A DNA stretch of 64,000 nt. Source: Croceicoccus gelatinilyticus (GTDB lineage: Bacteria; Pseudomonadota; Alphaproteobacteria; Sphingomonadales; Sphingomonadaceae). The stretch is from NCBI RefSeq assembly GCF_018398395.1, contig NZ_JAHCBF010000003.1, positions 1 through 64,000 on the forward strand, in the 5' to 3' direction. This document shows positions 18,675 through 27,379 of this stretch, piece after piece. The stretch's first letter is position 1; each line of letters opens with the position of its first letter. The translations under genes and the position numbers were made by a program. The notes beneath the pieces were generated by a model. It made no database searches, was not told the origin of the DNA, and saw only the letters and a list, made by a program, of their open reading frames with translations.

Positions 18675-18793
18675 GGTCGCGACCCCCATCGCGCCACCTT
18701 TTGGGACCCCACAAGACCACCACACATGTCGAAATTATGTCTGGCATAACTTCCCCATAATTCCTCGTTTCTCACTACATTTAGAAAATGTAT

Positions 18794-18822
18794 TGCGTAT
18801 CAAGAATTCATTGTGCATATAT
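18794..18822 (+). promoter_or_regulatory. Candidate promoter of the GHKL operon
   Basis: TTGCGT at 18794-18799 and CATATA at 18817-18822, 17 bases apart, in an AT-rich stretch about 35 bases before the first gene of the operon. It follows the relaxase stop by about 120 bases. Sequence resemblance only. Confidence 0.3.
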
Positions 18823-18855
18823 CTCCCGCGAATCGAGATTGTCAGGGGACTATGG

Positions 18856-19089
18856 GTGAGCAGGAAACGCGAAAAGTTCGTCGAGCTGGCGGAAAAGAGA
18901 GTGAACAACGCGATCAAGCAAATCCAGCTGATCGGAAATCTGTCGAACACCGGTAACTACGAGTTCAATGAGTCGGACTATCAGAAGATATTCCGTGCAA
19001 TTGATTCGGAAGTGCGTGAAATGAAACGCAAGTTTACTGAGGCTGGCACTGGCTCGAAGGGCAAGTTTTCTCTGGGGGGAAGCAACTGA
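18856..19089 (+). CDS. Small first protein of the GHKL/DUF6339 operon, 77 aa
   Basis: Not recognised by name. The 77 residues are charged and helical (SRKREKFVELAEKRVNNAIK, then QIQLIGNLSNTGNYEFNESD and AIDSEVREMKRKF), with no membrane segment. GTG at 18856 is preferred over ATG at 18658. It has AGGGGA upstream, and the added 66 residues of the longer frame look like translated spacer. The stop overlaps the ATPase start (TGATG). It could be a small regulatory or structural partner of the ATPase. Nothing more can be said. Confidence 0.65.
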   Translation: MSRKREKFVELAEKRVNNAIKQIQLIGNLSNTGNYEFNESDYQKIFRAIDSEVREMKRKFTEAGTGSKGKFSLGGSN

Positions 19090-21011
19090 TGTGGCATTTT
19101 CGAGAAGCCGCCTACGAGGACACCATTGCGGAATCCAAGCTCAACGAGTTTTTCTCAGGCGAGCCCAGCGAAGCGATTGTCCGGGAATCTTTTCAGAACT
19201 CTCTGGATGCAATCGACAATCACTCTGCTCCGGTTCGGATTGTTCTGACACTGGGCAGCGCTGCGGCTGCCGGTTTCCCGGAGGCATACGAGACTCTCGG
19301 CGAGCACTGGCAAGCGGCGAGGCACGAATCAGGCGCCCCAACTTCTACCCGCTATCTCCTGATCGAGGACTTCAACACCAAGGGCCTCCTTGGCCCGATC
19401 GACAAGGAGGAGAAGCCTCACGACAGCCTATACAGTTTCTGGTGGGAAGAAGGCCGGTCCAAAAAGCGTACGGGCAGCGGGGGAAGCCATGGCGTCGGGA
19501 AGAGCACGCTCTCCGGCGCGTCCAATTCCAACGCTTTTCTTGCGCTGACACGGCGGTCTGACGGTGACGAGCTACTTATCGGCTATTCCATCCTCCCTCC
19601 GCATGAACTCGGTCCAAAGGAGTACCTGGGCTACGCAAGATTCGGCAAGCGCGTTGACCGGCCAAGCGACGGAGCGAAGGTGATCTATCCCTACACCCGT
19701 GCAGAAGACGGTGAGGTCATTGGACGCTTTCGCAAGCATGCGGCTCCGAAAAGAACCGATGAGAACGGCCTGTCGGTCTTCATTCCCGATGTACGCGATG
19801 AGATCAATGAAGATTCATTGCTCCAGGCGGTGGTCGAGAACTTCTTTTTCCCGATCATCAAGCAGAGCCTCGTTGTCGAAATTTGCAATGCGGCAACGGG
19901 TCAGTCAGTCGTCATCGAGAAGTCGAATATCCTGTCGCTTGTCGAAGGTGGTGAATACTCCGAGGAGTTTCGCTCTACGATCGAAGTCTCGCTCGAAGCC
20001 ACCAGGCTCGCGAGCAAGAACGAGTTCTTTTTCCTGCGCAGCGACTTTGGCCTCAGCAGCGAAAACACGCTTTCGGCCGAGGCGTTCAGCGACGCGAATG
20101 TGAAGAAGATGCAGGAAGCCTTCGAGAACGGCGACGTCGTATCAGCGCGTATCGAGATTCCGCTGACTCTCTCGGATGGCAAGACAGTAAGCGGCTATGC
20201 CGACCTTTTTGCGAGGGGCGGGGAAAAGGGAGGCTCCAAGACCTACAAGGCCTTCCGGGGCAACATCCTTATCGAGAAAGAGAAGTGCCGTGCAGCGCAG
20301 CCATTTTCGGTTCTGATCCTCGATATCTTCAATGATGACGAGGGCAACGAACTTTCGGAATACATGAAGTATGCCGAGGACCCGGGACATACCGAATGGA
20401 AGAACTCGGCGCAGCGCCGTAGTCAAGGGCGCTACCCGGGTTCGGAAACCTGGCAACGCCACCTCGTCCAGAAACTCGGAAGTGCTTTCATTGCCATCCT
20501 GACGGGAACAGACGATCAGGAACAGATCGACGGCTTCGCCGACGATATCTTCTTTGTCGAGAAGGAAGTTGGACCCGATGAACCCGGGGTGCCCGGCGGC
20601 AACCACGGCCAGAGACCCGGCACGACCGCTCCTGTTCCTCCTGACATTCCAGCACCGTCCCCACAGCTGTTCCGCATCCAGAGGCTGGCAAACGGTCGCG
20701 CCGCCATTGCAGGCACCGAACACCTCAAGGAAGCGATCGAGAAATCCGGGCCGGTTCGCGGGAGGGTCTGGGCCGCAAATATCATCTTCGGAAAGAGCAA
20801 GTCCAACTGGCGCAAGCACCATCACGCGTCGGATTTCGATTTTGCCGAGGATGGCGTCGTCGAAAGCAAGGGCGCAAGCATCACTGTCAGGTCACCCAAC
20901 AGCCTCGATTTCATCGCCGAGAGCGAAGAGTTCGAAATCGGGTTCAATGGATTTGACCCCAACCGCGACGTTCACATCGACGTCCGCAAGGTCGCGGAGG
21001 CTACGCAATGA
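19089..21011 (+). CDS. GHKL-type ATPase (MutL/MORC-like), probable defence protein
   Basis: 640-residue protein with an N-terminal GHKL ATP-binding fold: N-box EAIVRESFQNSLDA (Glu33, Asn37), Mg/adenine motif EDFNTKGL (Asp94, Gly99) and lid GGSHGVGKS (131-139). MutL, Hsp90 and MORC proteins use the same fold to clamp around DNA or clients. Downstream are long mixed domains, a Pro/Gly-rich linker (about residues 495-520: DEPGVPGGNHGQRP) and a separate C-terminal domain of about 115 residues. Published surveys link such ATPases with DNA methylases and Vsr nucleases in restriction-like operons, and dcm-vsr lies 2.7 kb downstream. It is coupled to both neighbours by overlapping start-stop codons. 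The biochemical role is inferred. Confidence 0.75.
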   Translation: MWHFREAAYEDTIAESKLNEFFSGEPSEAIVRESFQNSLDAIDNHSAPVRIVLTLGSAAAAGFPEAYETLGEHWQAARHESGAPTSTRYLLIEDFNTKGLLGPIDKEEKPHDSLYSFWWEEGRSKKRTGSGGSHGVGKSTLSGASNSNAFLALTRRSDGDELLIGYSILPPHELGPKEYLGYARFGKRVDRPSDGAKVIYPYTRAEDGEVIGRFRKHAAPKRTDENGLSVFIPDVRDEINEDSLLQAVVENFFFPIIKQSLVVEICNAATGQSVVIEKSNILSLVEGGEYSEEFRSTIEVSLEATRLASKNEFFFLRSDFGLSSENTLSAEAFSDANVKKMQEAFENGDVVSARIEIPLTLSDGKTVSGYADLFARGGEKGGSKTYKAFRGNILIEKEKCRAAQPFSVLILDIFNDDEGNELSEYMKYAEDPGHTEWKNSAQRRSQGRYPGSETWQRHLVQKLGSAFIAILTGTDDQEQIDGFADDIFFVEKEVGPDEPGVPGGNHGQRPGTTAPVPPDIPAPSPQLFRIQRLANGRAAIAGTEHLKEAIEKSGPVRGRVWAANIIFGKSKSNWRKHHHASDFDFAEDGVVESKGASITVRSPNSLDFIAESEEFEIGFNGFDPNRDVHIDVRKVAEATQ

Positions 21012-21784
21012 CCGCTGCCAGTCTGAACTTCACGAAACGCCGCAAGATTAAGTCGGCCTTTGTCGATATTCGCGTCATCGAGCGTTCGGAAGCCTATATC
21101 CGCGTGCGAGTCAGCGTGGATGCCAAGGTCCTGAAGACCGACGCAGACTATCGTCTGGTCCTCGATGGCTTTGATCGTGGTCGCCACCAGAGGAACACGA
21201 TCACGAACCCCGCTGGAGACGATCTCGACTTCACCGGTTTTCCTGTCGATGCCTCACTCAGGTTCAAGGTCCGGCAGGTCGCTATTGGCTCTGACGAAGG
21301 TCGCGTGCTCGCCGCGACCGCCGACATTCGCCCCGTGGAGATTGAGGGCAAGGTTCAACGGGAACCTTTTATCATCCCTGAACCAGATGATCTCGGCTCG
21401 CTTCCCTGGTGCATCCAGTGGGAGGGCGACGTCGCCGATCCCCGTCTCGTTATCAACCGGAAGCTGGATGATATTTTCGGTTCATGGCAAGATCCTGTTC
21501 TTCAGGCACTCTATCTCCCTGCGATGCTGCGCGAGCTCCTGACCGGACTCATTTGCCGCGTCGAAAGCGAAGATGAACTGGACGAGGGGACAATTGGGGG
21601 ACGGATCATCGCGTTCTGCAAGGAGCGTTTCGATGCCGAACTTCCATCCGGCACGTTCAGCGGCCCGGACGGCAACCGGGACGAATGGCTCAAATGGGCC
21701 GAGGAATGCGTTGTCGAGTTTGCTGAAACCAAATGGCGCAAGGACAAGACCCTGTTCGATCTGATGCTGGAGGAAGGGAAATGA
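21008..21784 (+). CDS. Uncharacterised protein of the GHKL operon, 258 aa
   Basis: No family recognised. The N-terminal half is rich in beta strands and charged residues (FVDIRVIERSEAYIRVRVSV) and the C-terminal half is helical (LYLPAMLRELLTGLI and EWLKWAEECVVEFAETKW). It has no P-loop, no helicase motifs and no evident nuclease motif, so it does not replace the Z1 helicase recalled from related operons. ATG overlaps the ATPase stop (ATGA) and its own stop overlaps the next gene (ATGA), so it is made in fixed ratio with them. It is likely an essential partner in the same complex. Confidence 0.65.
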   Translation: MTAASLNFTKRRKIKSAFVDIRVIERSEAYIRVRVSVDAKVLKTDADYRLVLDGFDRGRHQRNTITNPAGDDLDFTGFPVDASLRFKVRQVAIGSDEGRVLAATADIRPVEIEGKVQREPFIIPEPDDLGSLPWCIQWEGDVADPRLVINRKLDDIFGSWQDPVLQALYLPAMLRELLTGLICRVESEDELDEGTIGGRIIAFCKERFDAELPSGTFSGPDGNRDEWLKWAEECVVEFAETKWRKDKTLFDLMLEEGK

Positions 21785-22554
21785 GCGAGTTCGCTTGCAC
21801 GCAGGTGATGCGTTTCACGGAGCAGGGGCTCGCTACGGTTCGTCTCGCAATCGAAGGCCTCCGCGATCAGGGCTCCACCAAGAAGGGCAGCCAAGGGACA
21901 CCGATCTCTTCCGAGGAACTGGATACGCTTTCCCAGCTGGCGCTCAGGCAGGACCTTGTCGAACCTTACGACGAAAAGGCCGAAATCGACACGAGCAAGC
22001 AGTTCGAAAGCCGCTATGACATGGGCCGCTATCTTGCTGGCCTAATTACCCATTCTCAGGCCGAGCGTGATGCCGGGCTTTGGACCTGGATCAGTATGGT
22101 CTATCTCAGCCAACTACTTGCGAGGCGAAAGGACGGAATGTCCCTTCTCGGTAGTGAATACCGTTATATCCCCGACGACAACCGGTTGAGGTATTATCGC
22201 CATCTGGCAAAGATGGCGTGGTCTATTTTCAGACAGTACGGCGAAAAATCGAAGCTGTTTTTGTCAGTGTCATGCAGCACCCATTCGGATTTTGTCGAGC
22301 AATCGCAAAAGGATGAAGTTCGCTCAAATCCTCACCTTATCGAGCTATGTCTCGACCTGTTTTACGATGAGAAAGCGGCAAAATTAAAGAAGGGAGTGGC
22401 CAGCTCTGTGGCCACGCCGGGAAGCTTCCGGCGTCTTGTTTCAGTTATTTCGCCGCAGCTATACATGAACTTCGACCTCTACGAGATGCCCTCTCAAAGA
22501 ATTCAGGATATTCTGCCGCGAGAATTCGAGAAGTGGTTCGAAAAGGCGGCGTGA
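21781..22554 (+). CDS. DUF6339-like protein, last gene of the GHKL operon
   Basis: 257-residue protein. The central block RYDMGRYLAGLI, LWTWISMVYLSQLL, EYRYIPDDNRLRYYRHLAK and the end LYMNFDLYEMPSQRIQDILP follow the pattern I remember for DUF6339, a family of unknown function found in Z1-helicase/MORC-like/methylase defence operons. That memory is the basis and could be wrong. There are no enzymatic motifs. ATG at 21781 lies in ATGA with the previous stop. An upstream start at 21733 would overlap it. It closes a four-gene coupled operon. Confidence 0.6.
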   Translation: MSEFACTQVMRFTEQGLATVRLAIEGLRDQGSTKKGSQGTPISSEELDTLSQLALRQDLVEPYDEKAEIDTSKQFESRYDMGRYLAGLITHSQAERDAGLWTWISMVYLSQLLARRKDGMSLLGSEYRYIPDDNRLRYYRHLAKMAWSIFRQYGEKSKLFLSVSCSTHSDFVEQSQKDEVRSNPHLIELCLDLFYDEKAAKLKKGVASSVATPGSFRRLVSVISPQLYMNFDLYEMPSQRIQDILPREFEKWFEKAA

Positions 22555-23050
22555 GCAGATATTGGCAAGCTACCCTGCCGGGCAACCTGCTCTATCCGCT
22601 AGCGCGGACCAGGCCTGTAGTCCCGTCCCATTCGGGTGACGATCAGGAGCAGTTTGAAGCGGAGCGGGAATTCCTGGTGGACGCGCTCTGTCCCGCGCAT
22701 TCTGCGCTCCTGAGGGCGCGGCATTCCTGAGCTAACCCGCAGGCACTCTTGCCTCTCTCATTGCCGGAGGCCCGCTGGCGCACTGATCGCGCGCGCAGGA
22801 CCTCCGTCGGCTTCGCGCCGTTGCAAGGGTGCCGATGTTTGTTGGATCGTAGGGCGATCCCTGGCGGGAACACCAAGGGCTTTGCCCTCTCGTTCCCGAA
22901 ACCGGAAATAGACGCCCCCGTGTGGCAGGCTGTGCCCGCTGGCCCGCGCCAGGGCATCGATTCCGGTTTTCCCTCCCCCTCCCATCCTCGCCGGAAGGCA
23001 GGCCGCATGCCGCGTGTCGGATGCGGCTTTCAGCCGAAGGAGGGCAGAAG
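22555..23050. other. Structured spacer before the 61-aa/DUF3768 genes
   Basis: About 500 bases without a credible gene but with several perfect inverted repeats: AGGGC-TTT-GCCCT (22876-22888), AAACCGGAA (22899-22907) paired with TTCCGGTTT (22961-22969), and GCCGCAT (23002-23008) paired with ATGCGGC (23021-23027). The last lies about 24 bases before the next start codon. It could be a leader RNA or a regulatory region. No riboswitch class is recognised. Confidence 0.4.
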
Positions 23051-23236
23051 ATGGGTGACCTGATCTTGAACTATCGCGCTTGCGGAGCCGAGTGCCGCGA
23101 GGACTGGTTGCGGATGCTGGCCAATGAGAACGGCTTGCCGTTCGGGACGGTGCAGCGTCTGGCCGAGAAACTGGGCGAGCGGGAGGATTTCGGCGAGCTG
23201 GTTAACATTTGCGAATGCGGCGGGAGGGTTCAATGA
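23051..23236 (+). CDS. Hypothetical protein, 61 aa
   Basis: Small unrecognised protein with five Cys (RACGAECREDW near the start, NICECGGR at the end), perhaps a metal-binding knuckle. GGAGGGCAGAAG directly precedes ATG at 23051 and is a good ribosome site. Its stop overlaps the DUF3768 start (ATGA), so the two are a pair. The pair recurs in my memory of accessory regions of sphingomonads, but I cannot check this. Confidence 0.6.
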   Translation: MGDLILNYRACGAECREDWLRMLANENGLPFGTVQRLAEKLGEREDFGELVNICECGGRVQ

Positions 23237-23616
23237 GTGCTGGCACTCTTTCCCGCAGCGAGCGGCTTGCCCGGCTCAATGATAGGGCACGGCAGGCGAT
23301 GGGCCTTGCCTGCGTTGCCGTGGCGACCGAGGGATTCCGGGCCTTGCCCGAGCAAGATCAGTCGCGGGTGCGCGAACTGGTCGAGACCTTCGACGCCTTC
23401 ACGCCGGACAATGATCCTTATGGCGAGCGCGATTTCGGGGCGATCTATAAGGATGGCGATGGTCGCTGGACGACCACGCGGCCAGCGCGGCCTGCCGAAA
23501 CCGTGTTCTGGAAGATCGATGCCTACGACCGCGATTTGCAGTTCGGCAGCGAAGACCCCGCCAACCCTGCCGTTACCCGACGGGTGCTAACTATCATGCT
23601 GGCCAGCGAGTACTGA
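23233..23616 (+). CDS. DUF3768 domain protein
   Basis: 127-residue protein of the DUF3768 family, function unknown. The family core is clear: [46 protein letters not shown] and the C-terminal [12 protein letters not shown]. It is common on plasmids and integrated elements of alphaproteobacteria. ATG overlaps the preceding stop. It lies between the GHKL operon and the methylase operon and probably belongs to the element backbone or an older cargo insertion rather than to either system. Confidence 0.85.
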   Translation: MSAGTLSRSERLARLNDRARQAMGLACVAVATEGFRALPEQDQSRVRELVETFDAFTPDNDPYGERDFGAIYKDGDGRWTTTRPARPAETVFWKIDAYDRDLQFGSEDPANPAVTRRVLTIMLASEY

Positions 23617-23624
23617 CCGGAAGT

Positions 23625-23722
23625 GTCCTGTGGAAATTTGTTCCACGGGACTCTTGCAGATGTTCTGCAAATGTTTCATCACTGGGTCTGAATTGGACAT
23701 CTTGTCCTTTCCAGACCCAGTG
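23625..23722 (+). promoter_or_regulatory. Multi-palindrome leader and operator of the Dcm gene
   Basis: Four perfect or near-perfect inverted repeats in 98 bases: an 11-bp hairpin (23625-23635 with 23641-23651, one G-T), TTGCAGA-TGT-TCTGCAA (23654-23670), and CACTGGGTCTG (23680-23690) paired with CAGACCCAGTG (23712-23722), which encloses GGACA-TCT-TGTCC (23695-23707). The inner 13-mer is close to the operator bound by the N-terminal domain of M.SsoII-type methylases as I recall it (AGGACA, three bases, TGTCCT-like). The outer stem ends three bases before the ATG, so it would hide the ribosome site in RNA. Confidence 0.65.
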
Positions 23723-23725
23723 GAG

Positions 23726-24985
23726 ATGCCCGTGCTTGATCGCCGCACCGAGTTTACCAGACTAAGGGAATGCGCCGGATTGTCGATCGAGGAGGCAGCA
23801 CAGCTGCTCCACGTGACCGAACGAACGATCAGACGCTACGAGACTCCTGGATCACGCGGAACAGATCCATCGCCGCTGGCGATGGATTTCGTTCGCCGTA
23901 TGGCACAGGCCGCTGCGCGTGCGAACTTTGTGGAACGCGAAAAGCCAGCTTTCCGTTTCATTGACCTCTTTGCAGGGATCGGAGGTTTGCGGAAGCCGTT
24001 CGAGGAGATTGGCGGAAAATGCGTGTTCACCGCCGAGTGGGACCGCTGGTCACGCAAGACCTATGCCGCCAACTATCCTGACAACCCCTTCGATCACGAG
24101 TTCGCTGGCGACATCCGGCCCTATGCCGACGAGCCCTGGAAGGTTCCCGAGCATGACGTCTTGCTTGCCGGTTTCCCTTGCCAGCCATTCTCGATTGCGG
24201 GGGTGTCGAAGAAGAACGCGCTTGGTCGACCTCACGGTTTCTTGTGCGATACGCAGGGGACGCTTTTCTACGACCTCGCCAAGATCATCGCCCATCATCA
24301 GCCCAAAGCATTCCTGCTTGAGAACGTGAAGAATCTCGAGCGGCATGATCGGGGCCGGACTTTCGCCACCATCATGCATGTGCTCACACAGGAGCTCGGC
24401 TACAAGGTCCAGTACCGGGTAATCAGTTCCGCGCCCTGGGTTCCCCAGAAGCGCGAGCGCGTGTTCATTGTCGGTTTCCGGGAAGAGACTGATTTCAGCT
24501 TCGATGACCTGGCATTGCCCGAGAGCCGGGAGCCCGTGCTGGGCGACATTCTGGAAGAAGATGTAGACGCTAAGTATACGCTGAGCGCGCATCTATGGGG
24601 CTACTTGCAGGGGTACAAGGAGAAGCACGCGAAGAAGGGCAATGGCTTCGGCTATTCCGTCTTCGGTCCCGGCGATGTTTCGCGTACGCTCTCGGCGCGC
24701 TATCACAAGGACGGGTCCGAATGCCTGGTTCTGCAACCTGGCAACCGGCCCCGCAGGCTGACCCCGCGCGAGTGCGCGCGCCTCATGGGTTTCGATGAAC
24801 CGCAAGGCAGCGACTTCATTATCCCCGTTTCTGACACGCAAGCCTATCGCCAGTTCGGCAATGCCGTGGTGGTGCCCGTAGTCCGCGCTGTAGCCAGGAT
24901 CATGGCCCCCCATATTGTGGGCGAGCCCGCTGCGAAGGACGTTGTCAGCGAACAGGTTCGCGAACCGGCCTACGCCCATGGCTGA
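23726..24985 (+). CDS. dcm: C5-cytosine DNA methyltransferase (Dcm-type, with N-terminal HTH)
   Basis: 419-residue enzyme that transfers a methyl group from SAM to C5 of cytosine, protecting host DNA from the EcoRII-type nuclease two genes downstream. All key motifs are present: [11 protein letters not shown] (78-87), [10 protein letters not shown] with catalytic Cys152, [22 protein letters not shown] and [11 protein letters not shown]. Residues 1-45 form a helix-turn-helix ([20 protein letters not shown]), as in M.SsoII and M.EcoRII, which repress their own genes. ATG at 23726 places this domain at the N-terminus; an upstream GTG (23630) would run through the palindromes. It overlaps vsr by eight bases. 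Confidence 0.92.
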   Translation: MPVLDRRTEFTRLRECAGLSIEEAAQLLHVTERTIRRYETPGSRGTDPSPLAMDFVRRMAQAAARANFVEREKPAFRFIDLFAGIGGLRKPFEEIGGKCVFTAEWDRWSRKTYAANYPDNPFDHEFAGDIRPYADEPWKVPEHDVLLAGFPCQPFSIAGVSKKNALGRPHGFLCDTQGTLFYDLAKIIAHHQPKAFLLENVKNLERHDRGRTFATIMHVLTQELGYKVQYRVISSAPWVPQKRERVFIVGFREETDFSFDDLALPESREPVLGDILEEDVDAKYTLSAHLWGYLQGYKEKHAKKGNGFGYSVFGPGDVSRTLSARYHKDGSECLVLQPGNRPRRLTPRECARLMGFDEPQGSDFIIPVSDTQAYRQFGNAVVVPVVRAVARIMAPHIVGEPAAKDVVSEQVREPAYAHG

Positions 24986-25457
24986 CGTGGTCTCACCGGC
25001 TGTCCGCAGCCGGATGATGGCCGGAATCAGGGGCAAGAATACAAAGCCGGAGATTATCGTCCGGCGCGGATTGCATGCACTCGGCTTTCGCTATCGCCTT
25101 CACGACCGCAAGCTGCCTGGAAAGCCGGACCTTGTGTTTCCGGCGCGACAGGCAGTGATCTTCGTACACGGCTGTTTCTGGCATGGGCACGACTGCCATC
25201 TTTTCAAATGGCCTTCGACACGCGAGGATTTCTGGCGGGCCAAAATCACCCGAAACCGCGCGAATGATCGCAAGCATTCTGCGGCACTGAACAAGGCTGG
25301 CTGGCGTCAGGCGACTGTTTGGGAATGCAGCCTCAAGGGCAAGACGCGTTTAGCCGATGGGCAACCCGTGAGACTGCTCGCGGACTGGCTTCGATCGGAC
25401 CAGGCGTCTATCGAGATCCAAGGACAGAACACGTCCGGACGGAGCGCAGATGCCTGA
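24978..25457 (+). CDS. vsr: Very-short-patch mismatch endonuclease Vsr
   Basis: 159-residue endonuclease that nicks 5' of the T in T:G mismatches left by deamination of 5-methylcytosine at the methylase site. Motifs match E. coli Vsr: GNTKPE-like start ([21 protein letters not shown]), catalytic Asp51 in KPDLVF, and [12 protein letters not shown] with His64 and His69, the same numbering as the active-site residues of the E. coli enzyme. ATG overlaps the dcm stop, as in E. coli, and its own stop overlaps the nuclease gene start. It therefore repairs the mutagenic side effect of the adjacent methylase. Confidence 0.92.
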   Translation: MADVVSPAVRSRMMAGIRGKNTKPEIIVRRGLHALGFRYRLHDRKLPGKPDLVFPARQAVIFVHGCFWHGHDCHLFKWPSTREDFWRAKITRNRANDRKHSAALNKAGWRQATVWECSLKGKTRLADGQPVRLLADWLRSDQASIEIQGQNTSGRSADA

Positions 25458-26802
25458 ACAGTTTGACCTTTTCGCGGAAGATGGCAGCAGCCTTCTTGCA
25501 GAGCTGCTGCGCACGTCGCGCGAACTCTTCGTCAAGAAGCTGTCCAACAACGACCGCGACTGGGCGCGACTGACCAACAAGCACCAGGGCGGTGTCTACG
25601 TCCCGCCAACTCAGCGCGACAGCGGCTTCTTCCCGCCTCTTGTCGCCAAGGAACGGGACGACCCGGAAGCCGATGAAATAAGGGAAGCGTGGTTCCGGAC
25701 CGATTGGCCACAGTACGGAATCGAAAGGAAGACCCGTCTGGTGCATTACACCAGCAAGGGTCCTGAGACCCACATGACGCGGGTACCCAAGGAGGCATTC
25801 GCTGAATTGTCCCCCGCTTCCTGGCTTGTGATGTCCAGGGCAGACGAGCGCGGAGAGCAGCGCTACATTTGCCTGACGGTCGATTCCGCCTCTGACGACG
25901 CGACCGTCCTTCTCGACACACTGGGTATCGATGCCGCTTTCACGGTAGGGATCCTCGATCCGGCAGCTGTGGTCGCGCGCGAACGTGACGAGATACTGGA
26001 CTTCGCAGAAGAAGTGGCGCTGGCATGGCTCGCAGGCGAGATCGCCGGTTTTGCGGACAATAGGGCCACAATGCCTGCGACCGCCGAACTCGCCCTCTTG
26101 GCGCGGGCGAACTTTCTTGATCGCTACAAACTACCTTCGCTCAATCCTTTCGAGCTGGAGTTTCCTGGCGACGCGGTCCGGGAGATCAGCCGCAAGATCG
26201 AGTGGGACCTCTTCCGAGAATTCCAGCGCCGGGAGCGCGGAGTTGAGCTGGTTCGTATTGTGCTCGGTGATGAGCCGATCAAGCCCGACATGAAAGGCGT
26301 CGTGCGGCGTCTGGTCGACGCCACAGGCGCGGTCGACCGCTTGATGCTGTCGGCCAGCCAGCAACGCAAGTCACGCGCCGGATACTCGTTCGAGCACCAC
26401 ATCGAGGCCATGCTTGAAGCGGGCAACATTCCTTTCGCCAAGCAGGTCGTTATGGACGCGAAAAAGCGACCTGATTTTGTGCTTCCATCGCTTGCCCATC
26501 TCAAGAAGCCGTACGAAGGTGCGCAGCGCGGGCTTATTCTAAGTGCGAAGACCACCCTTCGCGAGCGCTGGAAACAGGTCCAGCGTGAAATGGGCGGCAG
26601 CGATCTCTTTCTCGCCACGGTCGATGAATCGATCGCAGCCAATGCGATCGAGGATATGGCATCGATGGGCATCAACCTTGTCGTGCCGGAAACCCTCAAG
26701 AAGTCGAGGGACACCGAATATGTTCGCCATGACAACGTGCTCGACTTCGCCACGTTTTTCCGTGGGGAACTGCAGGTGAATCGTTTGCCTGCCTGGGCCT
26801 GA
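25450..26802 (+). CDS. EcoRII-like type II restriction endonuclease
   Basis: 450-residue nuclease, longer than EcoRII (about 400). The C-terminal domain shows the EcoRII-C core: SQQRKSRAGYSFEHHIEAML (about 304-320), KKRPDFVLPS (about 337) and SAKTTLRERWKQV (about 365). The N-terminal domain probably controls activation by a second site, as in EcoRII, but I cannot align it by eye. Start ATG overlaps the vsr stop. Together dcm-vsr-R form one operon. EcoRII, Dcm and Vsr recognise CCWGG, so that sequence or a relative is the likely target; this is inference. The nuclease gene comes last, a usual way to delay cleavage until methylation is complete. Confidence 0.85.
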   Translation: MPEQFDLFAEDGSSLLAELLRTSRELFVKKLSNNDRDWARLTNKHQGGVYVPPTQRDSGFFPPLVAKERDDPEADEIREAWFRTDWPQYGIERKTRLVHYTSKGPETHMTRVPKEAFAELSPASWLVMSRADERGEQRYICLTVDSASDDATVLLDTLGIDAAFTVGILDPAAVVARERDEILDFAEEVALAWLAGEIAGFADNRATMPATAELALLARANFLDRYKLPSLNPFELEFPGDAVREISRKIEWDLFREFQRRERGVELVRIVLGDEPIKPDMKGVVRRLVDATGAVDRLMLSASQQRKSRAGYSFEHHIEAMLEAGNIPFAKQVVMDAKKRPDFVLPSLAHLKKPYEGAQRGLILSAKTTLRERWKQVQREMGGSDLFLATVDESIAANAIEDMASMGINLVVPETLKKSRDTEYVRHDNVLDFATFFRGELQVNRLPAWA

Positions 26803-26980
26803 TAACTCTTCGTTGCCTTGGCCTCGTATTGAGCACCCTCACTGCCCGCACGCGGCCAGCCTTCAATGCCCGGCCCGCGCCGGTTCGCTCCGCTCACCCG
26901 TGTTGGACATGAATCCTGCCCTTGGCCGTACGTCCTTCCTGTTTGGTGCAACGAGCCACCAGACACGAAAGGAAATTATC

Positions 26981-27205
26981 ATGGCACGCAGCAATACCGC
27001 ACCCGCTCAGGAGACCAATCCGCCGGACTTCCTCGCCTGGCATGTAGCCAACAAGGGCGACAAAGGGTTCTGGACCCGCATCGGAGCCGCATGGTTCCAC
27101 CGCGACCGCAAAGGGCTTTCGCTTCAATTAGAAGTGGTGCCGATCAATGGCCGGATCGTCCTGCGCACGCCGCTGGACGACGAGAAGAAGGAACCGGGCG
27201 CCTAG
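26981..27205 (+). CDS. Hypothetical protein, 74 aa
   Basis: Small soluble protein of unknown function. It runs FLAWHVANKGDKGFWTRIGAAWFHRDRKGLSLQLEVVPINGRIVLRTP, which looks like a compact beta-fold. I remember similar short proteins beside conjugative modules of sphingomonads but cannot name a family. AAAGGAAATTATC gives a clear ribosome site before ATG at 26981; the upstream extension to 26813 has no support. It lies between the restriction operon and the first Pycsar pair. Confidence 0.6.
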   Translation: MARSNTAPAQETNPPDFLAWHVANKGDKGFWTRIGAAWFHRDRKGLSLQLEVVPINGRIVLRTPLDDEKKEPGA

Positions 27206-27244
27206 CGCCCGGCCTTCGGTCAAACGGACAGAATTGGATCACCC

Positions 27245-27269
27245 CAGACTGTTCGGTTTTGGCAGTCTG
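27245..27269. terminator. Hairpin after the 74-aa gene (possible terminator)
   Basis: CAGACTG at 27245-27251 and CAGTCTG at 27263-27269 form a perfect 7-bp stem with an 11-base loop, 40 bases past the stop. No T tract follows, so termination is only possible. Confidence 0.3.
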
Positions 27270-27379
27270 AACATGAAATCAAACAACCCATAGTTTGACG
27301 TTCCGCGACGAATGGGAAAAAGTTATGCCAATATCCAACTGAACGCCTTCATCGCAACAATTGGGAATTAGGCACGAAC

